A stretch of 64,000 nucleotides of DNA from Phytophthora hibernalis. Taxonomy: Eukaryota > Oomycota > Peronosporomycetes > Peronosporales > Peronosporaceae. The notes under the pieces are model-generated. The model made no database searches. It worked only from the letters and a program-made list of their open reading frames with translations, and was not told the origin of the DNA. Shown here piece after piece: positions 54,269-64,000 of the stretch. Every line of letters starts with the position of its first letter. The first letter of the stretch is position 1. The position numbers and the translations under genes are program-made. The DNA lies in contig JAAKBF010000045.1 in the NCBI GenBank assembly GCA_012656075.1, forward strand, positions 372,001-436,000, written 5' to 3'.

Positions 54269-54634
54269 ATGCGTATGAACCAGTTGCTTGCGCTAGTGAT
54301 CGCCATCTTCATCTGTGCTGTCGCAGCCGCTGAAAGTTCCATCCACGTTAACGCCTTGGCGACCGACTCCATCATCGAAAATTCCGCCAACGATCCTCGC
54401 TATCTCAAGGGGAGCAAGGTGACAACGGGCTTGGATACTGTGGGCGAAGAGAGCGGCCCCAAACTTGGGCATGCTGAAGGGTTGGCTCAAGCTTCCGAAG
54501 TTTCAGGGTCTCTCGAAGCTTCCTTTGGTCAAGCAACTTGCCGCGATTAAAAGAAGTTCGGCAACAAGATTGGTGATTTGTACATGTCGTGGGTGAAGAA
54601 GCGTTACAATTCCAACCCACAGAACTTCGTGTAA
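54269..54634 (+). pseudogene. RXLR-type secreted effector, third family member, frameshifted
   Basis: Homologous to 31362 and 33067 but more diverged. Signal peptide MRMNQLLALVIAIFICAVAA, an RYLK-type motif near residue 45 and an EE-containing acidic site (VGEES) lie in the first frame, which ends at 54548-54550. The C-terminal domain continues in other frames to a stop at 54632-54634. Two breaks are visible, near 54455 and near 54550, at positions different from the break in copies A and B, so inactivation was independent. Similarity to copy A extends downstream of the stop (ccacg..aattgaaattcgatg), indicating a shared 3' flank. Confidence 0.78.
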
Positions 54635-57600
54635 GCCACGAGAATTGAAATTCGATGTCGAGGTCCGAGTCGACAACAGCTTCAAAATTTGTGTTCAAGC
54701 TACGTAATGTTGAATCGAACGCATGCTGAAATACTGTAGTCACACCTAGGATCTCTCCCAAATTTAGTCATAACGAAAAGGACAAGTGAAAAGTAAATCC
54801 CCACACCTCGCCGACGTTAAAGCAGAGAACTCGGTAAGGATCACCCGCAATCGGAAAGGAACTGAAATTGTCTTTTGGCGTTTATCATGGGCACTCACCT
54901 AGCAATAGGCCTATTCCACGTATCTGTTGATATGGTTCTAGGGTTTCAGGGGGTATTTATCTGAACCTGGAACAAATCGGTCACCGTTTAAATTCATTTT
55001 GTTTTATGTTTTCATCAGTTCAACGTCATCTCTTTCGCTTTCTCTCGAATCGATACAGGCACTACGCACTTCGCTGTTTCCTACACAGCTTCATTGGCCG
55101 TCGCCACGCCCCAAAGAAGATGACTGTCAATCCTGCGTTACGAGGATCACTTTTTAATACTACAGTAGTACTGTAGTACTACGTACTTCGTAGTAGTAGT
55201 AGGCCACAAGCATTGTAAATGCCCATCGCCCGCAGTCACCGCACCACACGCACGAGCATTCCTCGGCTTGTCGATATCTCAGAGGAGGACATCAATTGCA
55301 TGCAGTGCCCGGAAAAAATAATTTAATGTCAATAGTAATGATATTGAAGCTTGTAAATGATTAGCTATTGGATGATAATACCGTGAAGTATTATTGAAAT
55401 TCGAACCAATATACTACTTTTGGTTTTGAACCGGTTCGGTCACACGGACCGAGCCAAAAACTGTGTTTAGGCTGCGATACTGCTAATATTAATTGGATGT
55501 ACTACCCGTAAATCACGGCGATCATGCAAGGCCGTAAAAAGTAGAAACCAAGTCAAATCGTAAAAAGTATTTTTGAGGCTGTAAAAACTAATCGACCATC
55601 TCACATACAAAAGCTTCGACGTATTGGCAAAGAAAATACACACTGCCGGTTAACGTGGAGATGTTACTCTTCTTGCGTACGAACAGAAGCTACTGGGACG
55701 TCGGCACTGTTTTTGATGTACAGCAGCAGATGTGAAGTTGTTCTTCAAGCCGAGGTGGCTAGTCGTAAGTACAAGCAACACATTGATATTTTCCCAATAA
55801 TTAACTATTCTTCGTCAATGTACGCCGTTAACTATTATTGTGGGTCGGGGCAGGTCAGATAAATATGATACGGTATTTTCCGAGCACTGATTGCATGTAT
55901 CGATGCTTAGGCTCATCGTGATAATATCCGAAGTATGAGTTTGTTCCAGGTTCAGATAAATGGTGACCGATTGGTTCCAGGTTCAGATAAAAATCCTCCA
56001 TGGGGTGTCGCTAGATCGACTATAGAGCAGAGCGTTGGATGTACCAGCGACGTCTATGTGGTAGTAGGTGTACGAAACTATTGTTTGTACTACATGTACG
56101 TAGCATACAAAGCTGGCGGCATTCCATATTCACACTTCTATCGGTGCATACCAATTCACAGAGTAATGAATTTGTTCGAGCTACCGAACACTCAAGTTGC
56201 TCGATCATCTCAGGAAAGAGCCGATATCGCTCATAGCTTATGATGTCGTAGTAGGATGCAGAGGAGCTCCTGTCTGCCGCTGAAGAGCTCAATCTTATGC
56301 CTAATGAAATGCTTGGGCTTCGAGGTAAATGGGTTCGAAGAGAAGATCAACACTTTCGCTTACGAGCAACATTCTTCTGGTTCCGTACCTAGTCGAGCGG
56401 CACTTCCACACACATCTTCTGTGGCGTTGTTCGCGTGACATGGACAAAGGTACCTTCATTGATCGGCAAACGCGTCAACACGGCTAAAGATACTGTAGCG
56501 TACAGTACAGTATAGGGGCAAACTCAACGCACCATTGCATCTGTAACTAAATGCCGAGACAAACATGGTCACTGTATTGCCGACTCAACTACGTTCGTGA
56601 AGCGGTTGCTAATGAAATTCTAAAGCAGGCTGTCACCTTCAAGAGGAATGAGGTCATTAGTATTTGCAGGGCACCAAGGTACTTCATTTCGTGGTACATT
56701 ATATTTGAAATGTGTGCACAAGAAACTGAACCCCAATTGAACTTTCATATCCAAGTAGGCGAAGTATAGTTCCAATATCATGCCAACGATTTCGTTTGAG
56801 CAAGAAATAAAAACAAATAATGGTAATTTTTCGATTCTCTGCGAGCACGAATACTTCGAAGTACTTCGTAATTTTAATCGTTTGGCTCGTTTTATTGCTC
56901 AAAGCTGTAAGGTGTCGGTGAGTGCATGAGCGGTAGCAGACATTTACGACTGTTCCGGACTGCATTTGCCCAGTTTTATCCTGTGAGCATAGATGGACTT
57001 GGAGTTGATGAAGGTGGATTCAGCCTCGCATCGATGTTTGGGAATTCTACTAACTTCGAGATGGACAAATGGAGAAATATCTTATTTCTCCAGCGTACAT
57101 ATACATGTACACGCAGATTTGATAAAAAAAATAGTGGATGGTGTAATATGGTGGCTAGATATTACGAAGAAATAGTGTAAGTGCTCGCTGTAAGATTTAC
57201 ATGAAGTTGAAAGAAAGGAAATTCTACGTCTTGACCATCTGCCAGTTGATAAGATCGAGCTACAAAAATGTCGTTAAACAACGTTATGACGATTTGATAA
57301 TTCATTAAGTGGGTAAGTGAAATAATCGCTCCTGATGTTGAATACTGTAGTACTTCGAAGTATATTTTTGTTGCTCGTACAAGGATATCATGTCGTATAC
57401 GCTTATTCAGGTAAATTCGTTCAAGCTGTCAAATCCGTTGTCGTTTATTAAGTTTCTAAGCAACGCACTTCGAAGTACTACGTAGTACTTCGAAGTACGA
57501 ATACAGGCTCGTACTCCCACACAAGCATCTCCACAGTTAGGTTTTCATGTTTTTGTAGGTGCAATGCAACGTCAACTATAATAGCGCTTCATTATTTATT

Positions 57601-58580
57601 GTTCACTGCAGTACGATGACATAATTTATGTTTCGATTTCAGATTGCTCATGCCATTATTTATGTCGGAGGGGGCTCCTCGTAAAAAAATGCCATACTCG
57701 AGAGCCCTGCCTGAGGTGCTGCTTTACGAGCCTGAGTACTTGCTTTTGACTATTAGGACGAAGTCTGAGCTCCATAAATTATGCAGCGGTGCTATTACAA
57801 TAAATTAATGTTATGGACTTCATGGTTGGCAGAAAAAATAAATTTATGGTTTCATAAGAAGTTCTTGAACAGACCATGCCATAATGGGGAGCATCCTACC
57901 GGTAAATCTGCTCGTTTACTTCCCTCCGAGCCCCAGTTTCCGTCATTTTCAGAAATCCATTTCCAATGTGTCATGCCACCACCACTCCCCCTTTGAAACT
58001 CTGAAGTACTTCGAAGTAGTATTTAAATACGTGGCCGTAATTATCATGACGATCGGATTTTCAAAGCCGTAGCGATCGAAGAAGCCGCGGCGAAGATTAC
58101 ATTTAAAAGGTTAAAATATACTTTGAAGTACAAAGTACCTCGAAGTACTTTACACCCGCATCTGAAAACTCCATGTTGTTCCGGTGACTTGCACAACTTT
58201 GCCACTCAGCAGACAGAGAACGAATAGTACTATTCACGGACGCAGAACACCACTCATCTTTTTTAAATAATAGGGTCCTTGAAATCGCGATTTCGTTACC
58301 CAGGTGGTCTATCGGTATTTGACTTAAACGAAACAAGTCTTTTTGAACCGTTCTGAGCTTACCGATAGGCGAGCTGTGTACGAATTCAAGTAACCAAGTG
58401 CTACCACGAAAGCGATAAGATGTCAGCTCGTAGAGTTTTATTCCGGCATTGGGCCAATATCAAATGCATCTAAGGTCATGTAGAACGTCAGTCACCATAT
58501 ACCGCATCTTTACCAGCGCTGTCCTATCGGCCCGAATACAGATGTGCTTATTATCGCTCCCAATCGGCTCCTACGACACA
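54635..58580. other. Long gene-poor stretch with palindromes
   Basis: No recognised gene; frames at 55935-56243, 56551-56769 and 56926-57180 have no identifiable domains. Notable are a perfect 30-bp palindrome at 57467-57496, TACTACAGTA-g-TACTGTAGTA at 55158-55178, and repeated ACTTCGAAGT-type motifs (56850-58150). A duplicated gttccaggttcagataaa occurs at 55944-55961 and 55974-55991. Confidence 0.45.
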
Positions 58581-59137
58581 CTACCAGTTCTCTTTCATGT
58601 ACACGATGGCGCCGACAGAAAGTGAAATGACCCCAACAACCGCGAACATTTTCAATACACTCTTCGTCACGGTGATAGCAGGATGCACTGTTTTCGTTTC
58701 CACAACCTTCTCCAGCTTTTTACGTCTGCTGCGTCGACCTTAATGGGAGTCTGTCCCACCGCAGACTTGACCTTACTGAGCTCCGGGCTCTTCGCCACCA
58801 AAGTCTCGATCTTTTGAGCACTGGGATTCTTCCCGAGGAGAGTCTGGAGTCTGCTAACACCAGGCAGCGTGTTGAGAATCTCCTTCAGTTTGGAGTAACC
58901 AGGCAATCCTCTTTCTTCTTCCTCTGTACCGGTACGCGTAGACGTGTCGTCGGAAATCACTGCAGCATTATTCAGTCTTCGGAGAGCGGGGGCTTTGGCA
59001 TTGCGGTGCAAGTTGTCGCTGTTTGCGATCACGCGGTAGGAGTTCGTCTTCTGGGTGGTGTCATCAGCGTTGACAATTTCATAACAGCTAGCCGCCAGGG
59101 TGAGCACCAATACGAGCAGGAAGAAGCCTAGACGCAT
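58581..59137 (-). pseudogene. RXLR-like secreted effector with C-terminal membrane segment, frameshifted
   Basis: Start chosen at 59137 (MRLGFFLLVLVLTLAASCYE, signal peptide), skipping a less likely upstream ATG at 59155. An RxLR-like site reads RRLN (degenerate last position), followed by the acidic EEEER motif, about 25 residues apart as in the family. The helical effector part includes KLKEILNTLPGVSRLQTLLG and ELSKVKSAVGQ. The first frame ends at 58667. At a run of five T (58717-58721; A on the coding strand) a one-base shift would change to a frame reaching 58581 and containing a hydrophobic segment AVVGVISLSVGAIVYM. So the gene is either truncated or carries a homopolymer indel. It is unrelated in sequence to the other three effectors. 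Confidence 0.7.
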
Positions 59138-60241
59138 GTCGAAAGTGGACTGCAAAATGAGCTCTGGCCTGCCATTGGCGGTGGGGACCTCATGCTGCGA
59201 CTACTTATGCACACGTACAGCAAAGCCAGCTGGAAGCTCGACGTCGTCGTCGTCGGCATCAGCTGTAATAATGGGAAATCTCTATTAAAAATGAGCACGA
59301 GTGCTCATTTTTAAAACAGCAAAACCGGCACTGCGTTGAAGGGCTCTGATTATCAAAAACAATAACATCAAATAGACGGCCGCTTAACAGCAGGGCTTCT
59401 TCGTTAAATGCTGCCACGCCGGAGATCAGCAGGCTTTACATGTAGGCTTTACTTAGTATCATATTAATACATGTATTATACTCTAAGTAGTCAACTACCG
59501 GTACCGATAATCTTCCATTATTTTACATGAAAGACGAAGCTCTCACGTTTGCCCATTTTAGCTAAAGAGTACTTTCATAAAACGACCCCCAATTTGTAGC
59601 TGATCTATGCACGATGAAGAGCAGGAGGAGGCTTTGTCGACGATGGGGAGCGGCTTGAGACAGAACATAATCACAATAAAAATTATTTTTGAGAAAAATA
59701 TACAACTTGAATGTTTTGAGAAAAATGCTAAAGGTACAGCCCATAAAGAATGACTTGCTCACTCACTAATTCTAGTAAAGACGATAAAATTCACCTTGCA
59801 TGAAGCGGAATGAATGATATTATATTTGTACGTTTGGCTCTGTTTTGCTTGCTTCAAAGTGGAACTCAGCGGGGTTTTCAAAAGGTATTTCCTCCCTTAT
59901 ACACAAAATACCCCATTGGTCGCACCCAAATCAACGACTTTTGCAAGGCAAACGAACCTGTACCGCTCCAAAGATGACACGGAATTTAGCCGGAAAGAGC
60001 ACTTTCATTACTACTTTCACGAGCGACTACTATTAATAGTACCGAGCGCTCGGTACACTTTCGGTAAGCGACTACCAAATGCGTACCAAATGGGATAACT
60101 ACTACCAAAAGTATGAAATTTCACATTCGGAACGTTTTGGTGAAATTGTAGGAGCTTGCAGCCAGCTATTTGCATTTAGGACTGCGCGCGGCCAAGATAG
60201 AAGCTATCGGTATCATATTGTTGTAACACGCACTGCTAGCG
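59138..60241. other. Intergenic with palindromes
   Basis: Hairpin TTAAAAATGAGCAC-ga-GTGCTCATTTTTAA at 59285-59314. Perfect palindrome GTACCGAGCGCTCGGTAC at 60039-60056. No gene recognised. Confidence 0.5.
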
Positions 60242-61092
60242 GTGTTCGCGAGCAAGAGGATGGGGGGTAATGATCCTGGTAAGTGCGACGACTCAAAGGG
60301 CGCGAGGATCAACAGCGCAAAGGGAAAGCGTAAATTTTCTATCAACCCACGGTCTGCACAACCCCGCTCCGGTAAGTGCACCGATATCAAAGAGATGAAA
60401 TTAGTTCATGAACTGACTTTTGACCTTATAACGGATATTACAGACTCGCCTATTCCGGATACGACCGAAGCTATTCCGAGGCATACTGAGCAACATTCTA
60501 CGGATACTACGGCGGTAAACCCGGAACGTCGGGAACAGTCTATTCCGGATGCGACGGTGGAGCAGGTGGAGTCTACTATCCGCGCTTCTCCTTCAGTCTC
60601 GTTGGACGACTTCGATTCTGACAACTTTCTCGATGCGCTCAAACGCGACCGCCTCTTCAGTCCGCTAGCTGCAGACGCCTCCACGTAGACCTGCTGAGCC
60701 AAACGAAGGAGGATTTTGCAGCCGGGGGCGACATGGAAGATCTGGTTACCGAGCCGCTCCCGCAGTTGGCGCACACTCTCGAAAATACAGAGGAGATGAA
60801 TGGAGCAAACCGCCGGCAATGGCTCCGCAAAGTATGCTCGGCGCACGCAGGAGCCGGCATTCGTAGCTACGAACCTAGTTTCTACTGCGCAACGTGTTCG
60901 CGATTCAAGAAGGGACGAGTGACGCTCTGCAACAAGGTCCGCCGCCTGGATCAAGGAAACAACTCCACGTGCAGCCAGATCTGGCACCAGGCGTGGAAGA
61001 ACGGGACGGCTATACCAGCAGATCTGCAACACAAGATTAGGTTCATGAAGAAGCGCCATCAGGAGGTTGAAAGTGAGGCTAGTGACGAGTAA
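60242..61092 (+). pseudogene. piggyBac-type transposase remnant lacking the catalytic core
   Basis: The first frame (60242-60688) gives a Thr/Glu-rich region and SVSLDDFDSDNFLDALKRDR, like the acidic N-terminus of piggyBac proteins. The next frame, about 60680-61092, goes from DLLSQTKEDFAAGGDMEDLV into RRQWLRKVCSAHAGAGIRSY, YEPSFYCATCSRFKKGRVTL and CNKVRRLDQGNNSTCSQIWH. This is a Cys/His-rich C-terminal zinc domain (C..C..C..LC..C..H) like that of piggyBac transposases. The whole RNase-H-like catalytic region is absent between them, so this looks like an internal-deletion derivative with one frameshift near 60670. Family assignment rests on the Cys pattern. Confidence 0.6.
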
Positions 61093-61899
61093 TGAGGACA
61101 ATGAAACGGGGGCTTTGTGTTTTGCTGAATGATAGTGTCGTTCGATCGTATCTGATACCGTGTCGCTGTCCTGGTAGAAACGGTTTTGCAAGGAGATTGC
61201 AATTCAGAGTGTTTTGGACAGCTTATGTTCTATGAATCTTCAGGGATTGTCCAATAAGATACCTTCGTTAACCCACGTGTAGCTGAAACAGGCTTGGGAC
61301 AGGGTATATAGTACTGATTTCCCGCCATATGTTAATTCATATTTTATGAGTTTCGGATAATCCAGGATAATCTTCGGATTAGAAGGGTTAAGAAGAAAGT
61401 TCAAACGCAGATCCTTTGCCGCCATTCTTATCTTATCATTCCGCTACCATGCACGTATTAAAAGTTTTCATGTTTGAGGAAGTTTGCAAAGCTAGCAATG
61501 TTATAGTTGCGCCGAATGCTTCCGCAGCGACCGCCCTACCGAACTCTATTATCACGAGGTCGGGGACTTGAACTCAGGAAGGTAAGTTGAAAAGTGAGAT
61601 TGGATTGAGAACGAGCCACAACTAACAGACTCTGTTCTGACTGTGCTGCGTTCCTAACCTACAGCGTTGAAGGTCCGCTGGTGCCGAGACGACCACACAG
61701 TCGTAGGTCCTTTGCAGCGAGAGCGATGTACGCGCTCGAGTTGTTGCTCGTTATGACTCCTAGCGTCAGCACGCTGCACGTCGCTGGCGCCGAGGCTTGC
61801 AGTAGATACGAAATAAGAAGTGGCGTCCAGTCCCGTGGCGCCACGAGCATCAACCGATGATGCTCGGCCACGTTGAACACCAGCACTGCTTGTGCTTCA
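61093..61899. other. Probable retrotransposon remnant, no intact gene
   Basis: Two minus-strand frames share an AAKDLRL segment (61425-61240 and 61886-61659), hinting at a duplicated repeat such as LTR pieces. Not otherwise recognised. Confidence 0.35.
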
Positions 61900-62740
61900 C
61901 CAGACCATGCATGTGACGGCTTCTTGTCACCAAGTGTGATCTGTGGCTTGACAGACGCATGTCAGCATCACACAGCCCGCAAAGACGCAGCTCGTTAGTC
62001 ACATTTGCCCGAGCTAGTGAGTTGAGAGTGGAGAAGTTCGTCGCTGGACGCCTCGACGTACTTCACCACGGCCTGGAGCACGTCCTTCTGCATCGTGTCG
62101 AGGTTCTCCCAGCTATTCTCGATGGGCTGATGCCCAGCCCATGCAACCAGCAATTACCCGCGGTCTAGGTCATTGTTGTAGCGATGATTAACGAATGCAG
62201 CCACATCCAGCACTATCCCTTGGGAAGTCACGAGTTCTTGCATCTCCACACTCATGTTGAGGTCCTCGTTGGCATAGTATTTTAGCCGGTAGCCGTGGAC
62301 GTCATTTGACTTCCCATTCACGAGATGCTCGACCGTAAATGCGTGGGGAAGTGCCTCAGCGCGTAGTCTCCAACATTGAAGTTACAAACAGCGCTTGTTT
62401 TCTTCTGCTTGTCTGCCAGCCTCTTACACTCCTTGATGTCCACGACATCTTTGTGTGTAAACCTTCCAGTGAGGAGCGGAGCTTGGTCAGCTGAGTCTCG
62501 ACGTCCGTGAGATCAATGATGACGAGTTCTTCAGGGACGGATTACCACATCCAGCGCCGACGGCGATGTTAATCCCGTGAAAAGTTCTGCAGGTGAGTGA
62601 TTAGCCAAGGCGCTCATCGGTGTATGGTTCAGATTCGCCTGTACCAAGCGCAGCAAGTATGGCCCCTCGTGGTAATCCAGCCCATAGTCAATTAGCAGCG
62701 CGCGTATACGTGTGTGGTATATTTCCGGTTGCCTCATATT
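61900..62740 (-). pseudogene. Gypsy pol C-terminus remnant (integrase end and chromodomain)
   Basis: Minus-strand frame 62737-62531: LLRLVQANLNHTPMSALANH, SPAELFTGL, the segment after the catalytic core of oomycete Gypsy integrases. Further down, in other frames, a linker with KRALFVTSMLE-like sequence is followed by a chromodomain stretch near 62150-62030 (LLVAWAGHQPIENSWENLDT; MQKDVLQAVVKYVEASSDEL). It is a different family from the Gypsy at 10.8-24.5 kb, judging by sequence. Confidence 0.7.
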
Positions 62741-62932
62741 TCCGGCTGAACCATCCTATATTAAGCAGGTGGCTTGCAAAACGAATGACGAGTCTATTTA
62801 CAACGATTTGATTGGATAGAGGCCCGTTCGAAGGGCGCGATTTTTCTTTCGATTGATGTGCGACACAAGCAGTTTGGCGCCATTTGACTTCACAAAACCC
62901 TAGCAAAATTTGGACCAGATCGAACGGAGACC

Positions 62933-63866
62933 ATGACAGCAATCACGGCAACCAAGGTGGAGTTATACAAGCGCGGGATGCAGCTCGTGGAAGAGGAGAC
63001 GTCTATTAGGAAGGCTGCCCAAATGTTAGGGGTGCCTTTTGAGAATCTGCAGCTCGAGTGGCACGCGAGGTGTCTGTGTCCTGCCGCACCGGCCCCCTGC
63101 TTGTGTATTTGTCCGCTGGAGCCGAACAAGAGCTGCTGGAAGTTATCGAACGGTCTGTACGGGGCTTTGTGTGGAAGGCGCTGAGCTTCGCTTCAGCGCC
63201 GCAAAGTGGATGTATGGAGAACGCGCCGCCTGATATTGTGTGTGCAATGACCGAGTCATTCAGCATCAACGGGTTTCTGTTTCGACACTGGGTGAAATGG
63301 TTTGTCGGTCGGCTTCCTGTCGTTCGTCCCCATCTCCTAATATTGGACGGTCATTTTGCCTCACGCCGAAGCACTTGAAGTTAGTGGGCGTCAACAGCGC
63401 CAACTGGAGCGGAAGGGGATCGACTTGGATGCGCTGAACGTGGTCAACATTGCGGTAAGATCGAGTGCCACCCCAAAGCCTAAGCACCGGACGCAAGGGA
63501 CGTACGTGGACGAGCCGTTTGGATGCACTGAACGTGGTCAACGTTGCGGTAAGATTGAGTGTCACCCCAAAGTCAAAGCACCGGACGCAAGGGACGTACG
63601 TGGACGAGCAGTTTTCGGGCGGAGTGCTTCTTACAGATGCTGAGATGTTAGCGGCTCTCGAGAGGATGAAAATGCGAAAGTAGACAGGGAGAACGCCAAG
63701 GCCAAACGAGTAGAGGACTAAGGCGGAGAAAGAGCAAGCGAAGGAAGAGTTGACCCGAAAGAAAGCGCTTGAAAAGGTAGAGCGTGATAGGATGAAGGCA
63801 GAACAAGCCGTCGAGAAAGCGCGCAGGACGGCCGAGCGCCGTAAAGAGAAAAGTAGCTTCAAATGA
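62933..63866 (+). pseudogene. pogo/jerky-like DDE_1 transposase, internally deleted
   Basis: Starts MTAITATKVELYKRGMQLVE with a helix-turn-helix (TSIRKAAQMLGVPFENLQ). Frame changes follow (LVYLSAGAEQELLEVIERSV). Then comes the second catalytic block SINGFLFRHWVKWFVGRLPV followed by RPHLLILDGHFA (about 63255-63355). The part that should carry the first Asp is missing. A 94-bp tandem duplication (63427-63520, 63521-63614) disrupts the next segment. A charged coiled-coil C-terminus (EELTRKKALEKVERDRMKAE; QAVEKARRTAERRKEKS) ends at 63864-63866. This domain set fits the DDE_1 family common in oomycetes. The element end lies beyond the window or is unidentified. Confidence 0.7.
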
Positions 63867-64000
63867 TGCGTCTGCATGACAAGAATCCCTGTAAGAAGAG
63901 AAAGACCAGCATCGTGTCTTGGGTCGTAGTGTAGCTTACTTGCTTTTTGTATGGGCAAAGAGGCCGGAAATATAAGAATGTCATGAAACATCGAACACCC

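Noticed and set aside
1..64000. tRNA, rRNA, CRISPR or replication-origin features
   Set aside because: None could be supported on either strand by reading; covariance-model searches would be needed to exclude divergent RNAs.

Overview
The window looks like a gene-poor, transposon-rich region of a plant-pathogenic oomycete nuclear genome, most like Phytophthora or a close relative. The evidence is four secreted-effector-like genes of RXLR type (a signal peptide, then an RxLR-like and an EER-like motif), short introns of about 60-100 bp, and oomycete-type transposase families (Tc1/mariner, pogo, PIF/Harbinger, hAT, piggyBac, MULE, Copia, Gypsy, LINE). I see no rRNA, tRNA, CRISPR or bacterial operon structure.

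Layout. 1-4442 holds a partial Cys-rich ORF, a decayed mariner transposase, a decayed C48 (Ulp1-type) protease and a small inverted-repeat element. 4443-9193 is a young Copia retrotransposon on the minus strand with near-identical LTRs. About 9382-28220 is a nest: a MULE with an intron-containing transposase and a C48-protease-like ORF is split by a 13.7 kb Gypsy element (10848-24550), which is itself split by a 5'-truncated LINE (19116-20395). The right arm of the MULE is split again by a pogo-like transposon (26139-27836). The right arm occurs twice in the window, and each copy serves as the uninterrupted site for the insertion in the other, so boundaries and target-site duplications can be read directly.

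28.4-34.3 kb has several short inverted-repeat elements and strong hairpins around a tandemly duplicated, frameshifted effector pair. 34.3-37.7 kb carries two paralogous minus-strand genes for secreted, EGF-like, Ser-rich single-pass membrane proteins. 38-50 kb carries a PIF/Harbinger element (broken transposase, intact Myb-like partner), an IS630/Tc1-type transposase, a hAT transposase and two mariner-type MITEs. 50.8-59.1 kb has an ORF split by a hAT MITE with a perfect 8-bp target duplication, a fold-back repeat, a third member of the effector family and an unrelated effector candidate. 59.9-64 kb has a piggyBac deletion derivative, a Gypsy remnant and a pogo-like DDE gene.

Most coding sequences are broken by frameshifts or stops. 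The two EGF-like loci (one apparently intact) and the Harbinger Myb-like gene are the clearest gene models. The best candidates for something undescribed are the long antisense coiled-coil reading frame between the Gypsy chromodomain and its right LTR, the highly structured short elements at 29.6 and 31.1 kb, and a perfect 21-bp-stem hairpin between the EGF-like paralogs.
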